From Callipepla californica brunnescens (taxonomy: Eukaryota; Chordata; Aves; Galliformes; Odontophoridae), in assembly GCA_023055505.1 (NCBI GenBank), contig JALIRH010000004.1:34105502-34169501 (forward strand): DNA of 64,000 nt. Direction: 5' to 3'. A model generated the notes under the pieces. That model saw nothing but the letters and a program-made list of their open reading frames with translations. It had not been told where the DNA came from and did no database searches. Of this stretch, positions 24,867 through 37,058 are shown in pieces (the first letter of the stretch is position 1; each line of letters starts with the position of its first letter). A program made the translations under genes and the position numbers.

Positions 24867-27800
24867 TCTCTTGTGTTTCTTCAGAGATAAAAGATGGCAG
24901 TTTGAAAATTAACTGCCTAATTTTTTCCAGTTTGATCTCTTTACTTCCTTCTGTGCTTATGCAGTGCATATGTTTCTGTTTCCTGCCATTTTGTAGATGT
25001 TCTGCTTTGGATTCACTCAAGAGTGTGTGGAGCTGAGCTTTGACTCTCATTCCATTCAAAGCACAGAGCCTTTAATCTCTGACTAGCAACCTAGTTAAAA
25101 ATGGTAGCCAACCAGGCTTTCTGTCTGGCAAAATACAGTTAGGTACATTTCTTTACCAGTGGAAATACAGACTTCCTAAATCCTTTCTTTAGACAAAAAC
25201 CCTCACCATTTTACTCCAGCAGGATTGTTCTCTGAAATAGTTCTTTAAAATCTCTCTGAATTTCCTCAGTGCTCTTTTAAAGTACAGCTGCTCATTCCCA
25301 AGGATGGTGCAGAGTGGGATTTTTAGTCTGAAGGTGAGAATGGGAAATCTGTTTTAGGAGAAGAAATTGTTAGAATTTAGCTTATTTCCTCTGCAGACTA
25401 AAGGAATCAAGGAGATAGGATTGCTCTTTGAAACTGTATCGTGTTTACAAAGAGAAGGTATGGAAAATATTTATTTAAGCTAAAGCATTGCATGGCTCAA
25501 GAATAAAGGGCCGTTGCCTAGCTGTGAATTAGCTGAGGCTGGAAATTAGAAGGGGGTTCCTATCCAAAATGAGATTCCTCTGGAGGAAGGGGTCCAAGAT
25601 AGTAAGTTTATTGATAAATTAATAAATTAATAACGTCCTGAAGTAGCAGAGTGGTAGCTCTTAAGATTTCAGAGGTTCCTTCTTGTTTTCCTGTGATTTG
25701 TGTATGTCATGATTCTGCACCTACTGTCATTTTAGAACTGTATGAATAGTGTAGAGATGCTATATAGAGCCCTGCTGTCACACAGTTCTGCTGAGCATCA
25801 AGGTGATGAGTTGTCAGCTCTCAGGCAGTGCAGCTGAGCACTCTTTCAATAAGATGCACACAGCAGAAAGTTCCAGACAACTCATTGATACACATAGTAC
25901 ATAGGATCTTTTGTTTGCTTGGCTAGTCCCATCAGATGAAGTAAAATTACCCCAATCATTAGATAGTCAGCTGTTCCACTTAGAGTGAAAATTCTCTTCG
26001 TAAGTAGAGGAGTAATCAGCAGCAAGGAAGAGAGGAGACTTTTTCTGAATGCATCACTCCATAAATCCTTTATGCAGTCTGCTGGGTGGGTTGAAGTAAT
26101 AGTCATTCCTATTTTTAATAAATAGGGAAGTATTTTATATTCAGGTTTCAATAAGTTTATAGCTTAGCTTCAGAAGGCTCAAAAGAGCATGAGAGAAATC
26201 CTGAGCTCTTGGAAGATATCACTTGAGGCAGTACTCTCAGTACTGACATAGCCTGTTACAAAACTGCATTAAACATGATTAGCTGGATTTGCTAGTACAG
26301 TTTGCTAGTATCAAGAGCTGGAACCTTGGAGGAGAATTTTGAAGGAGCCTCTGTTGATCTTCAAACTTGCTCTCCAGCTGGATGGAAGAGGAATGTGCTT
26401 GAAGTTTTCTCTTTTGGAAAGCAAATATGACATTAGAGCTACTCAGATCAGGGTGGATTTGGGGCTTGGCTAGTGATATTGCATGAAGTCAATCTCAATC
26501 ATTAGGACAATATTAAGTAATGCACTTAAAATGAAAAAAAAAAAAAGTGCTCCTAAAATGAAAAAAGACAAGAAGTAGCTTGATGACTCAAGTTATATGC
26601 AGTGTAAGCTCATCAGCCTGGTGTTCTGTCCCTCAGCAGCAGTCTGTGGTTTGAAGTAGAGAGTGGGGAGCGGCAGGCAGTGTTGAGCACAGAAAGACTT
26701 ATGAAATCATTCATGCTCAGACTCAGAAATAAGGCCCAGAAAATTACATGAAATCAAGCACTTTATTAGTAGGGTCAGATTTCAATATGTATCATTGATC
26801 ATTTTAATCTGATCACTTTAGTCCATAAAGAAATTGCAACAATGAGTAGGTACTGACCAACTTATATTTTGGGTGAGAGTTTTCATAGTGTTGGAGAGCT
26901 TTCTGCTCACTTCAGCCTGAAGAAGTTCACAGCAGGTCAGAGTAGGATGAAGGGAAAGACAGTGGAGTGGAGCCTTAAGGCATTTCCTTCCCCTCAGCCA
27001 TTTGCAGTCAGCAAATTCCCAACCTTTCATGAAGTACAGATGCAGGAAAATACACAGTCATGCTGCCATCTACCCACATCTAGAACAGGGCTCTGGATAC
27101 CCAGAGGTGTAACTCTTACCCCACTCCATAGCTAGTGTATAATTTCCTTTGTTTTCATGTGTGGCATCCAGCTGTGCCAACTCTATTTTGAATTAGATGA
27201 GTGTAATGTACTGTACAATGCTTAAGGACATACAAGCAACATTCACTGGGCTATTGAATCAAACAGAAGGAAAAAGAAGGAGGTAGCTCTTTCTGCAGTG
27301 TAAAGTAGAGAAACAGGCATTATTTTGTACTCATTCTCCCAGTGACATTTTAATTTATGAGCTAAGAATGCACTGATTGCTAGCTGCAAAAATTGATTTG
27401 GTGTTCATCTGATTCAACCCATGTCAGAGTTTGAAAGTAATTATGATAGTGGAGCTGATAGGCAGGCAATTACATTTTTGTTCTCTCTCTTTCTCTCCTT
27501 TTTTTCCTGAAGTCGTTCTTGTCATAAAGCCCTGCAAACATAAGAATATAATCTTTAGCAGTGTTATTTTGTAGATTATTAAGGTACACTCTCAGCGTTA
27601 AAGCTACACTAACTGCTTTCTTGAGCTTAGCCTTTGTTAGCCAGTTCAGAAATATCTCAGGCTCACCAGAATATGCCTCTGTTCAGGCAGGATTGTGCTG
27701 CTCATACTTCCTCCACACTGTTCATACTGTTGACTATATCCAGTATTTCATAAAGCTGTTTTCCTGCCATTACCCTCATTATCTTTTCCTCATGTCCTCT

Positions 27801-28287
27801 CACCACCTTCGACTGCAGTCAAGGTACTGCTCTGGGAAGGAGAGGCTGTAGGATCTTGTTCATGTTGTCCATATGAAGAGTGATCCAAGAGGAAATCCCC
27901 TTGCTCTGAAACACTGATAACTGTGGATGTTAAGCATGGATCTTTCTCATAGGGCTAACACTTTATAGGGTCTGTACCATCTGATGTCCTGTGACTGCTT
28001 TGCTGTCCTGCACATACCAACCTGGATGCCTGAAATTTAGATTAAAATCTAAAACATATAATTAATTAATTATTAATAATAAAAAGCTTAGAATGTTATT
28101 TGAAAACTGATACATCGATGCCATTATTGTCTGAGGTAATTTTTAAAGCATATTTGGTTTTGTGCCAACATAGAACAAAAGTTAATTCTTTAGCATCACA
28201 AATGATCAAAAAAACTGAGCTGTTACTTATCTGTCAGCCATAGTATAGGAATTGTATTGTATAGGAATTATGTGTTTTTATTTTTAT

Positions 28288-28288
28288 T

Positions 28289-28320
<32 letters not shown>
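28288..28320. repeat. (ATTT)n microsatellite
   Basis: About eight ATTT units, preceded by an ATT/T-rich run. Confidence 0.9.
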
Positions 28321-28322
<2 letters not shown>

Positions 28323-29139
28323 TGTTATTAATTTACCTGACTTCCAGGATTTGAAGAAACATTGTAGGTTGTGTGATTTTGGGGCAATAATTTCTCCTCC
28401 TTCAGCAAAGACTTGCTCGCTGGTGTTTGCTATCCAAATCACTGATGGCCTGATGTAGCTGTTGTCCTGGGTTTCTGAAAACCACTTTTTCTGAGTCAGT
28501 GGTTCAGCATTTATTGTTTCACTTTCTCTCTGTCCTTGCTAAATTTAAACCAAAGCATTTCCTTAGAAGTATTCTAGGAGTGACCTGCAATGCAGTTCCC
28601 TTAGGTTCACTACAGAGTAAAATGTCGTGATCACCTGAAGTAATAAAATGTTGTGAGGAGAAGAGATTATGGTGGGCAAACAAATGCTATAGTTTTTTCC
28701 CTTTTTCACTCTATGTCGGGGGCCGTAAAGTACAGCTGTGGCTTTCTAAAAAGTTCAGGGCTGTTCTTGTCTACTAATTGGATTCAGGCAGTGTTTTAAC
28801 TTTATAGTTAAGCCTGATTCACTTTACAGCATACAAGATATAAAAAACTTTAACCATCAAAAAAAGATGAGGAAATAGTGTGAATTATGGAGGAAATTCT
28901 AAAGTTTGTCCCTCCTACTGGGAGGTATAGATATATATTTCACATTTCTAATTTAAATTCTGAGTCTTCCATCTATTACTGAGTTATTGTGAGAATATGA
29001 ATTTTAACAGGTTTTCTTAGAGCTTACTCAGGTGTCTTCTGTCATGCCAGAAAAGAGCACCCTCAGTGGAATAGAACGGCAGAAAATCCAGCTTCTACTA
29101 AATGCTTTATCACATCTTTGTAGACCCCACTGCCATATA

Positions 29140-29389
29140 CTGCTACTCTGAAAGTAATGCCTCCCATGTTATTAATTTGGCCCATGACATAAGGGGTGGA
29201 TGGTGATCGTATAGCAGTAAAGGTTGAATCTTCTCACCAATATTCCACTACATTTTGTTGCCATTGAGACTATATTGAAAACTACTATTTTGTTGCTGAG
29301 ATTTTGTTCTATCAAATGATGTTCTTATGGTCTTTGTGTACGCTGTAATTACATGGAAATAAATAAGAGGCATTACTTTTGGAGCAAAC
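29140..29389. mobile_element. Non-autonomous mariner MITE (Galluhop-like), both ends present
   Basis: Imperfect terminal inverted repeats are seen as 'ctctgaaagtaatgcctcc' on the left and, reversed, 'gctccaaaagtaatgcctc' on the right. TA dinucleotides at 29138-29139 and 29390-29391 fit the mariner target duplication. The inner left side ('ttggcccatgacat') and inner right side (reversed 'catttgatagaacaaaatct') match opposite ends of the Galluhop mariner as I remember it. The roughly 1 kb transposase centre is gone, so it cannot encode transposase. Confidence 0.8.
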
Positions 29390-29769
29390 TAGAATTGAGC
29401 GGATGCTTTTGGGGCATCTCAAGAATCAATAAATTCCAAAAGTTATAGGGAATTAAGTTTAAAATGTCAGGAAATTAGGATAGAACAGAGAAAATGCATC
29501 ATTGTTCACTGCTTTATGTGTGTGCTTAACCACGCTGAACATTGAGAGTGAGTTTATATTCTGACAAATGGCCGTATTTTTTAATCTACAGACATGTGTT
29601 CATATTCAGAAAGACAAAGTTAATTTGAAAATTATTAGGAAGGAAACTGAAATGTGATTGTGCTACGGTGTGGATCTATGGTTTTGTTTTTTTTTTAATT
29701 TTGTAGTCTGTATTGGGTATTGCCTCTCAAAAGCCAGTCTTTGATACATAGATAAGAGATTAACAGGGA

Positions 29770-30060
29770 TAATCAGGGGGATGGAATTGTTTTCACCTGA
29801 GGTGAGGTTAAATGGTCTGAAGAATTGGTAACTAAACCACGGGGATAGCAGAGGTCTCCAAAATCAAAATAGTGCAGAGAAATTGTGACTATGGGATAAC
29901 TTTCAGTTTCTCATGCAAAAAACATTGAGAAATGAAATAAAGTGCTAAAAGGCTGAGATCAAACAGAAGGAAGAACTTTTTACACAACATGGAACTTAGT
30001 GGCACAGAATATTGTAGAAATAAAAATACAAATGGAATTTCAAAAGCTATTATGCCAGCT
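29770..30060 (+). mobile_element. Ancient CR1 LINE 3' fragment, sense
   Basis: Strongly decayed. The best blocks are 'caaacagaaggaagaactt', 'tttacacaacatggaactt' and 'agaatattgtagaaat', matching the old-CR1 order (fragments such as aaggaagtactt, cacacaacg, tggaact, ggatgttgt). The left boundary is uncertain. Confidence 0.5.
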
Positions 30061-30477
30061 TGTGGCAGAAAGACCCAGTAAGAATTATGAAATACACAAT
30101 CTATAAAGCATGAAGAAGCAGGTATAACCTCTTCTTATACCTATGCATGCCACTGCAATTGTCAAATGTGAAGTTAGAAAAGTACTTCTGCATGTTCGTC
30201 TTGCCTTTATCCTTTCTCTTGAACAAACAGAAATAACTGGCCAATGCCAGGAGTGGAACAAAGATGGAGCCTGAGTTAGCACGATGAGACTTGCATTCTA
30301 TTTTTGCATATTCTTAATGTACAATCTTTCTAAGTATTTCAAGCACTTGTGACTATGACTCTGTACGCCAATGATACCTTCAGGCATTTAAAAAAGGCAA
30401 AAGTAAATTGTTAAACATCACTAGATAAATAAAGAAGGAGGTAGTAAACCTCCAGCTCTTTCTGTAATTCTTTAAAC

Positions 30478-30500
30478 ATTCACATTTCTGAAATGTGAAT
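30478..30500. other. 23-bp perfect palindrome
   Basis: The 11-bp arms attcacatttc and gaaatgtgaat flank a single T. A second small inverted repeat (ttccc/gggaa) follows immediately. Confidence 0.8.
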
Positions 30501-31396
30501 TTCCCTTCTAAATGGGAAGGCCTTTGTCTGAAAATTACATCAGTATTTCATTAATTAAATTCATTTTTCTTCTTGTCTTTCTCTCTGTTTTGTTTAATTA
30601 TGATATAGTCATTTATAGCCAAACCTTTGTTCAGCTGCTATAAAATATTCATTTCCAGTTGCAGCTTGATAATGAAATGGTATCCTGCAGCCCATTCAAA
30701 CTGTTGCAGAGCAAGGCAAATCACCAAAGGGAAGGGAATCAGTGCGTTTTTTAAAAAACAACAGATTCAAACATGCTCAGTGCAGACTGGTTTTAGGCAA
30801 AGGGAAAGGCTGCCAGCTAAAAAGCAATTTATGTAATACGTTGGCAAGGAGGTGGGAAGCCAGTGAATAGAATTTAATGAGTTGACAGCTGTCGAGAACT
30901 CCATGGTGTCAGATTGTAGCATTTGTTTCGATCATTTGCACATTGTGTGTAAGTGGGAGACTTAGGTACAAGGAATACCCTGGGACCCGCCAAGCAATTT
31001 GTTCCACTACCTATGAGGTGCTGCATGGTATAGAGGTTACAGAGCATTTCTCTGCACCTGTTGGAAAAGCTGTGCTTTGTCTGAAAGCAAGGTTTCAGTG
31101 CTGGTAGTTCACTGTTGCAGGGGTGTTTTTCTGAGTCATTTGCCTTTTCTGATGAATGGCGTTAAGTTCTGCCATGGTTTATTTCTGTAGACTTTCACAG
31201 CAGGATTTCTTCACCGGTGAGAAGAGATTGCAGGAAGTTCTTTTCCTTGTTATTCAGGATTCTCGGTGTGTGGGAATATTCAGTCTTTTCCAGTATTCGT
31301 TTAATTATTTTTCATTTCAGAATCATCAAAGAGAGAAGATTATTTCTTAGATTCCTTCCTCTTCAGCTGTACATAACAGTTTGTTGTGCTGCATAT

Positions 31397-31510
31397 CATA
31401 GAATCACAGAATGAATAAGGTTGGAAAAGACCTCTGAGATCATCTAGTCCAGCCATCACCCCATTACCATCATGCCCACAAAACGATGTCAACCACATGG
31501 GAGATCCACT
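31397..31510 (-). mobile_element. CR1 LINE 3' end, antisense, short
   Basis: The + strand shows 'catagaatcacagaatga', 'aaggttggaaaagacctc', 'gagatcatctagtccagcc' and 'accccattacca'. Only about 110 bp remain; the right boundary is approximate. Confidence 0.88.
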
Positions 31511-31744
31511 TGAACTGAGTGTCTTTCAGCTCACAGGGTATGACAAACTGGGTACAATCACAGCACTTTACACAGTGCTCTCCCTCAGGTATTCTGGAAG
31601 CAGCAACCATTAACTTCCAGGAGTTGCTTCCAGGAGATACACATACATCTTCCTTGTCTGAAGCATGGTGGGCTGGCAGGCTTGCTGCCCTGTCAAGAAA
31701 CAGTGCAGATCAGTGGCAGAGGTGTCCTGGCGCCAGGCTCTTCT

Positions 31745-31815
31745 GTGTAAATGTAAAGGCAGGTTGGACTAGGTAAAAATAATGGTCCCTTCTGACCTTG
31801 AAATTTCTGAATTGA
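31745..31815 (+). mobile_element. Old CR1 tail fragment, sense
   Basis: 'ggcaggttggactaggt', 'aataatggtcccttctgacc' and 'ttgaaatttctgaat' match the terminal part of an old amniote CR1 type. How far it extends upstream is unclear. Confidence 0.6.
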
Positions 31816-31857
31816 AAAAAAGGGAAAAAAAAAAAAAAAAAGGAAAAAAAAAAAGAA
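31814..31857. repeat. A-rich tract
   Basis: Poly-A with short G interruptions, including an 18-A run, directly behind the old CR1 tail. Confidence 0.9.
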
Positions 31858-34800
31858 GCCCATTGACTGCAATTCATTACTTGCAAACTCCGAACTTTTC
31901 TTAGTGCGGCTGTATGCCTAGTAACAACTGTGGAGACAATTAGGAGGTTTTTTTAAAACTGTTTTGCCACCTGAAGCATTTCAGAGTAATGCTGTTTTAC
32001 TACAAAGTTCTGGCAACTCCACTACTCCAGAGGGCCAAAACATGCATACTTCAATTTTACATGCTGCTGCCAGTCAGAAGCCTAAAATGGGTTATAACCA
32101 TGCCAATGTTTGTCAGCTTAGCCTGCAATGCTCAAAGGTGGTATAGCAAAGTCCTCCCTGTCAATGTTGCTGGATCTAACAGGAGCAGCTCTTTCAACCT
32201 GAATACGGTGTGGCTGTAATGCCACCAAAACTCCCTAGCATGAACAAGACCTAAGTCTGAAAATTAGAGGTAGAAAAGCCAGAAGGCATCACCTTTTAAT
32301 GCTAGAGTCTTCCATGACTTGTCTCTGGAAGCTACAATAGTGATAGCACAAAGAAATTTAAAGAAGAGTGAACTGATTTCTTCCTGGGAAGAGAAATACC
32401 ATCATCCTAAAGCTATTGGCATAGCTGTTCAGAGAGGGAATGTCAAATTTCACCTTAAAACAAGAGTGGTAAAAATTTCTGCTTTTTTTCCTTTGTTAAA
32501 AGCCCCAAACAGCAAGATCCTGTGCACACATTCATTTATTTCTCTGTGTAGGATCTGAAGTGCTTTGGATGTGGAGAATGTATCTCAACACATTTTGGCC
32601 CCTGTCCCGATTAAACTGTCATGTTTAAAGAATTCCTTTGACTGAAGTGACATTTCCTGTGGGCTTAATGCTTGGCCACCATCAGTTCAGAAGGACTGAA
32701 TATTTCTGTATATTACTAAAGGCTTCAGATGGGTAATGCATAAAGTCAGGCATAGTTTCTTTCATGCAGCACCATGATTAGACTGTACAAGAGAAAGACT
32801 CTCTCAGAGTGCTGCCTTGAAATGATTCCAATTCACTTATGCACAAACTTCATTTCATTCTTGTGCATTTCATGCTATCTTTCAGTACTGACTTGAGGTT
32901 ACTCATGTCAGAATGGTTACAGAACAGAACAAAGCCAAATTTAGAAGCAGCTTTACTGACAGTAGAGGATGTATTCTCATGGCTTTAGAGCTTTGTGCCC
33001 TTTCCTTCTGGTAATGTTCCTTTGGATATTGGTTTCCTAGTATGTTTCAACTTTGGCCATGGGAGGCTGAAGGAAGTGGGAGAAAAAATTCCCAGGGCTT
33101 GATGTCTTGATATATTTGCAGAGGCACAGAAAGCTTCAGCAATGGGGTGAGGTGTTTTTGGCTGTTGTTTTTTCTCTCCTTTAAACAGGTAGAAATATAG
33201 ATGAGCTCTGCATGTTCCCAGTGGTGTTTAAAGCTGCCTGAATTCCTTTGTTGAGCTCTCTCACTCTGTAAGTGCATTCCAGCTGAGCATCTACTGGGCC
33301 ATTAAAGCTAACTTTGTTCCTTTTTTTTTATTATTATTTTACACAAACACAGAAAGTTGATTTGCCTTTACTACAGTTAATCAAACTCAATAGAGAGCTA
33401 AGTGAATAAGCAAGGAAAATGGTCTTCTTATCCATCGGAGAGAGCAAATGTTCTGATTAGGCGGGGGCTGCAGAGAAACCCTGCAGGGATAAGTGATCAC
33501 CGTGCCTGTTGTGTATGGGAGTCTGCCTACCCAATGCAAAATTTTCTTGCATGGCAACCATTTGCAGCTTGGACCACTTGATGTGGCATTTAAGTGACAT
33601 TCAGTTCAAATTTAATATGTCTCAGATGTCAAAGTTTATCTGACTGCATCAATACTTGATGGATCAAATATATTTAAGCTGATGGGTTTGATGAAGTGCT
33701 GTGTAGAGCTGAAACAGACTTTCTGATTTTTTTTAAATCAGTTTATTTGGTGACTAGACATTAGGTTTTTGAGATCTAGATGTAAGTTTTATTAGGAATA
33801 CCACATGTTAGTTCAACCATTAATCTTAGGTGCTATTACTTTTAGTAGGTTGTAGATACCAGTATTTAGAATCTCAGTAAAAAATCACATGCTTCCAACT
33901 TCCCTGTTTTCCCCTGCATTTTCTGTTGGTGGCAGCACTGTTTCATATTTTTAATCTACTTATTTATTGGCTGATTTTCATTAACATGTGGTGTGAAGTC
34001 AGTCGCAATCTCTGCAGTAAACCTGTTAGTCTATTTCCATATCAACAAGAAAGAAAAAAGTGCAAATGCCAGAAAAATGTTATTTTTAACCATCAGATAT
34101 TTGGCAAAGGTGTTCCCAGATGGAGTAATGTCTGGAGCCATTTAACTTTGTTTTTATTAGAATTCACCTTGATGATGTTAATATCTCAGTATGTTAACAG
34201 GTTAACAGTATTACATGCTTTCTGCTGTATGTACAAGTATTTCTACACTAGCTACTGTCAGTGACTTATATCCTATATTAGAAAAAGAAAGATGGACTTC
34301 AGGTTGAGAGGATGACACTGATTCTAGGAAATCTAAATTCTAGCATAGCCTTCTTTGTGACTTTTTCTGTGTTTACAAAATTTCTAATTGCTTATAGTCT
34401 AAAACTATTTATGGCCTTTTTTTTTTTTTAATGGGTATACTGTTTACGTACTTCTCTAAAGGTGTTTAGTGTCTATATTCCCTTGATAACTGTTCTGTGT
34501 ATATCCTGTTACTCAGGGAACACTTCTAGATCCTGATGTGTACCTGCTGGGCAAGGTCTTATTCTGCATTTATGCATTTTGCATTACGTTTATTCTGTAT
34601 TTAAATGTGTGTGGCAGCCTCCTTTCCCTTGTGAGCAAATGTGTGTGTCCCGTGAGTAGCAGCATTTAAATGCCATTTTCTAAGCATGTGTTAATGTTTG
34701 GAGAGAAAGAGGAAGATTTGCCTGGAAAGTGCAGTCTAGTGCATTAATGTGAATATTCAAAGATAGATGCTTATCTTATTGGACTCAGAGGTACTTATAG

Positions 34801-36214
34801 TAATTGCCAAAGCTGTTTTAAGGCACATTTATTCATAGTGATTATGTTCGCTGTTACTTTACGGATAACATACTCTGTCACATTAGAATTTAAGTGCCAG
34901 AGTTTGGACTACAGAACAGGTTTTGTTTTTTATCTCTTTAATGAATTTACCGCTACATGTGCTGAATTTCTGTGTCCTGTATAATAAGAGCAGCAGAAAT
35001 TAAAAGAGAGGCCAGGGAGGAGAAGAACACCCCAATTTAAACAAATAGCAGAGATGACTGTGCCCTCTCAGCTCAGTGCAGCTGTGTCTGCAATGGGGTG
35101 CAGGAGCTGCTGTTGGATCACTGGATCATGGTCCAGAACAAGGCTAGGAATGCTGAACTGAAGATTACAGGAAAAACATAAAGGATAAAAGTACTTCCTT
35201 GGTTTCTGTTTAAACAAAACTCCAGGCCATATCTTCTAAGCAGTATCCAGGTGCTTTTAATTTTCTAAACATTAGTAATACATCTCCTGTAAAATTAATC
35301 TCCCACTGTGGCTTATCATCATGTATGCTTTCCACAGGGAGGGCTTCTGTGGTCCTGCCTGGAGTTTCAGAGAAGCATCTGCTTCTCTACCATAGTTTGC
35401 CTGGATGGGGCTGTTGCAGCCTTTTAGGCCCTATTGTAAATTACCACATGTGATAGTTGTATGAGTGCACTCATATCTTCTAGCATGTAAGACGTTAGCT
35501 AGGAGATGGTCTCCCATATCTAATTTCTCATTACACCTCATGTATAAAGGATCCCATTGCTGATCAGTATGGCAATGAGTACTGCTTTAAAAATAGAAAC
35601 AGGACTTATGTGGTTTTATTAATGAGCACGTAAATAGAAACGCCAGTTAAATAGCATTTGTTGCTGCCGCTTTGTTTTTGCTACATGGTAATCTCACTTT
35701 ACAATTTTTGTTTATTTTAAATCATGTGTTGGGGGGAGTGCAACATGATGGGCAGATTCTGAGGCCTAAGAGATTGTCATTAAAGCTACTGTGATATACT
35801 TAGTTATTTATTTCTTGCTTGGAGTGATCCAATCAATAACAGAACAAAATCAAATATAACTGCCTCCCCTCCAAGGAAGAAAAGACAAGCTAAATAAAGA
35901 TATCCAGGAGAAAATGCCAGCAAACGACATATTGATTTCCAGCAAAGGAGCAAAGTGTAAATGAAAAATATTCCTCTGACACAGTTATTAAGTGCAAGCT
36001 AGCACGCAAAGAAAACCCATTTACTCTTACTAGAGGCTGAGTCTTCAAAGGGCAGCTGATTCATCTCAGATCATTGGAGTCTCACTTGCAGAAACACTGG
36101 CTTCCTTCTCTTAAATGGAAAGGATTTTTCTTTACTTAGACTTCGCTTTGAGAATGTAAAATGTTTACTAAAATTCTGGTTGTACACCAAGTAAGCAGAG
36201 AAATTGTTTTCTCT

Positions 36215-36310
36215 CCATTTTATAGCAATATAAACATAAATGTGAAGAAAAGAGGCAATTTTCCTGATGTCAGATAGTGAATTTATGACAGTATCAGGAA
36301 TATAAAATCA
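36215..36310 (-). mobile_element. Possible MIR-like remnant, antisense
   Basis: 'ctctccattttatagcaa', 'aagaaaagaggcaa', 'gatgtcagatagtgaat' and 'atcaggaatataaaatc' follow the block order of a reversed MIR, but with many mismatches. Confidence 0.3.
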
Positions 36311-37021
36311 AGCAGCACAAGGGTTTAGATTCAGTGTCCTTGGCAATTTGGGCTGGGGCAATTTAAGAAGTTATTGCTCCCCAGAGGTCTACCCTGCCCT
36401 TCTGCTGGTGGAGGAGATAATGTGTTTGTTCTCTGGATAGTGTAGATCATAGCCCAGTATATTAATAAAATGATTTCTGTGGCAATTCAAGTTAATACAT
36501 CAGACTGTGTGTATCAGGGGCTAAGGTCCACGCTGGCAGGTTGCTGAATTCTGACAGTAGGCTGCCTTTCACTTACATATGTCTGAATATCTTTATTCAG
36601 CTTTTGTGAAATGTCTTTGTTTTGAAAATTCCTGGATAAGGATTGAGAAACAACACTATTTACATTGATGTGGTTTTCAGAAACTCCAAAACTCCAGAGC
36701 AGTGCTTGATTTTCAGCACTTTTGCTCTTTCAGTGGCTTTCACTGATTTCAGAGTGGAAATTTTTTATTCAGCTATAGTATCTTAGTTTCAATGATTAAG
36801 CTATTTAGTTAATTTAGTCAGAGTTGATGCACCTAGTATATCTTTCTTCTGTAATTTTCACCACCGTTACCACCTTCTACATAACCAGTGCTATGCTTAA
36901 AACAGAGGGCTGACAGTTTGTATTTCAATTTTTTTCAATAAGAAATAAAAATATAATAGAAAAGGGGGAACAAGATGTATCAAATAACAAAAAGGACACC
37001 CAGTGTGAAAATACTTTCCGT

Positions 37022-37058
37022 GTCATTACTCTGAGGAGTACTATACTCAGGTAATGAC
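37022..37058. other. Hairpin-forming inverted repeat
   Basis: Arms gtcattac + ctgag (37022-37035, one bulged T) pair with ctcag + gtaatgac (37046-37058) around a 10-nt loop, giving 13 perfect pairs with one bulge. Confidence 0.7.

Larger units (their letters stand above)
12896..29139. other. Intronic stretch without a gene (about 16 kb)
   Basis: Mostly unique DNA. It holds MIR-like remnants (16305, 20285), A or T runs (13950, 20523, 23504), microsatellites (19007, 28288), a 17-bp tandem duplication (21118) and a hairpin (24830). Open frames of 60-125 codons overlap on both strands and show no protein features. Confidence 0.6.

Noticed and set aside
33926..34264. 112-codon frame on the + strand
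   Set aside because: AT-rich chance frame with no domain or start context.
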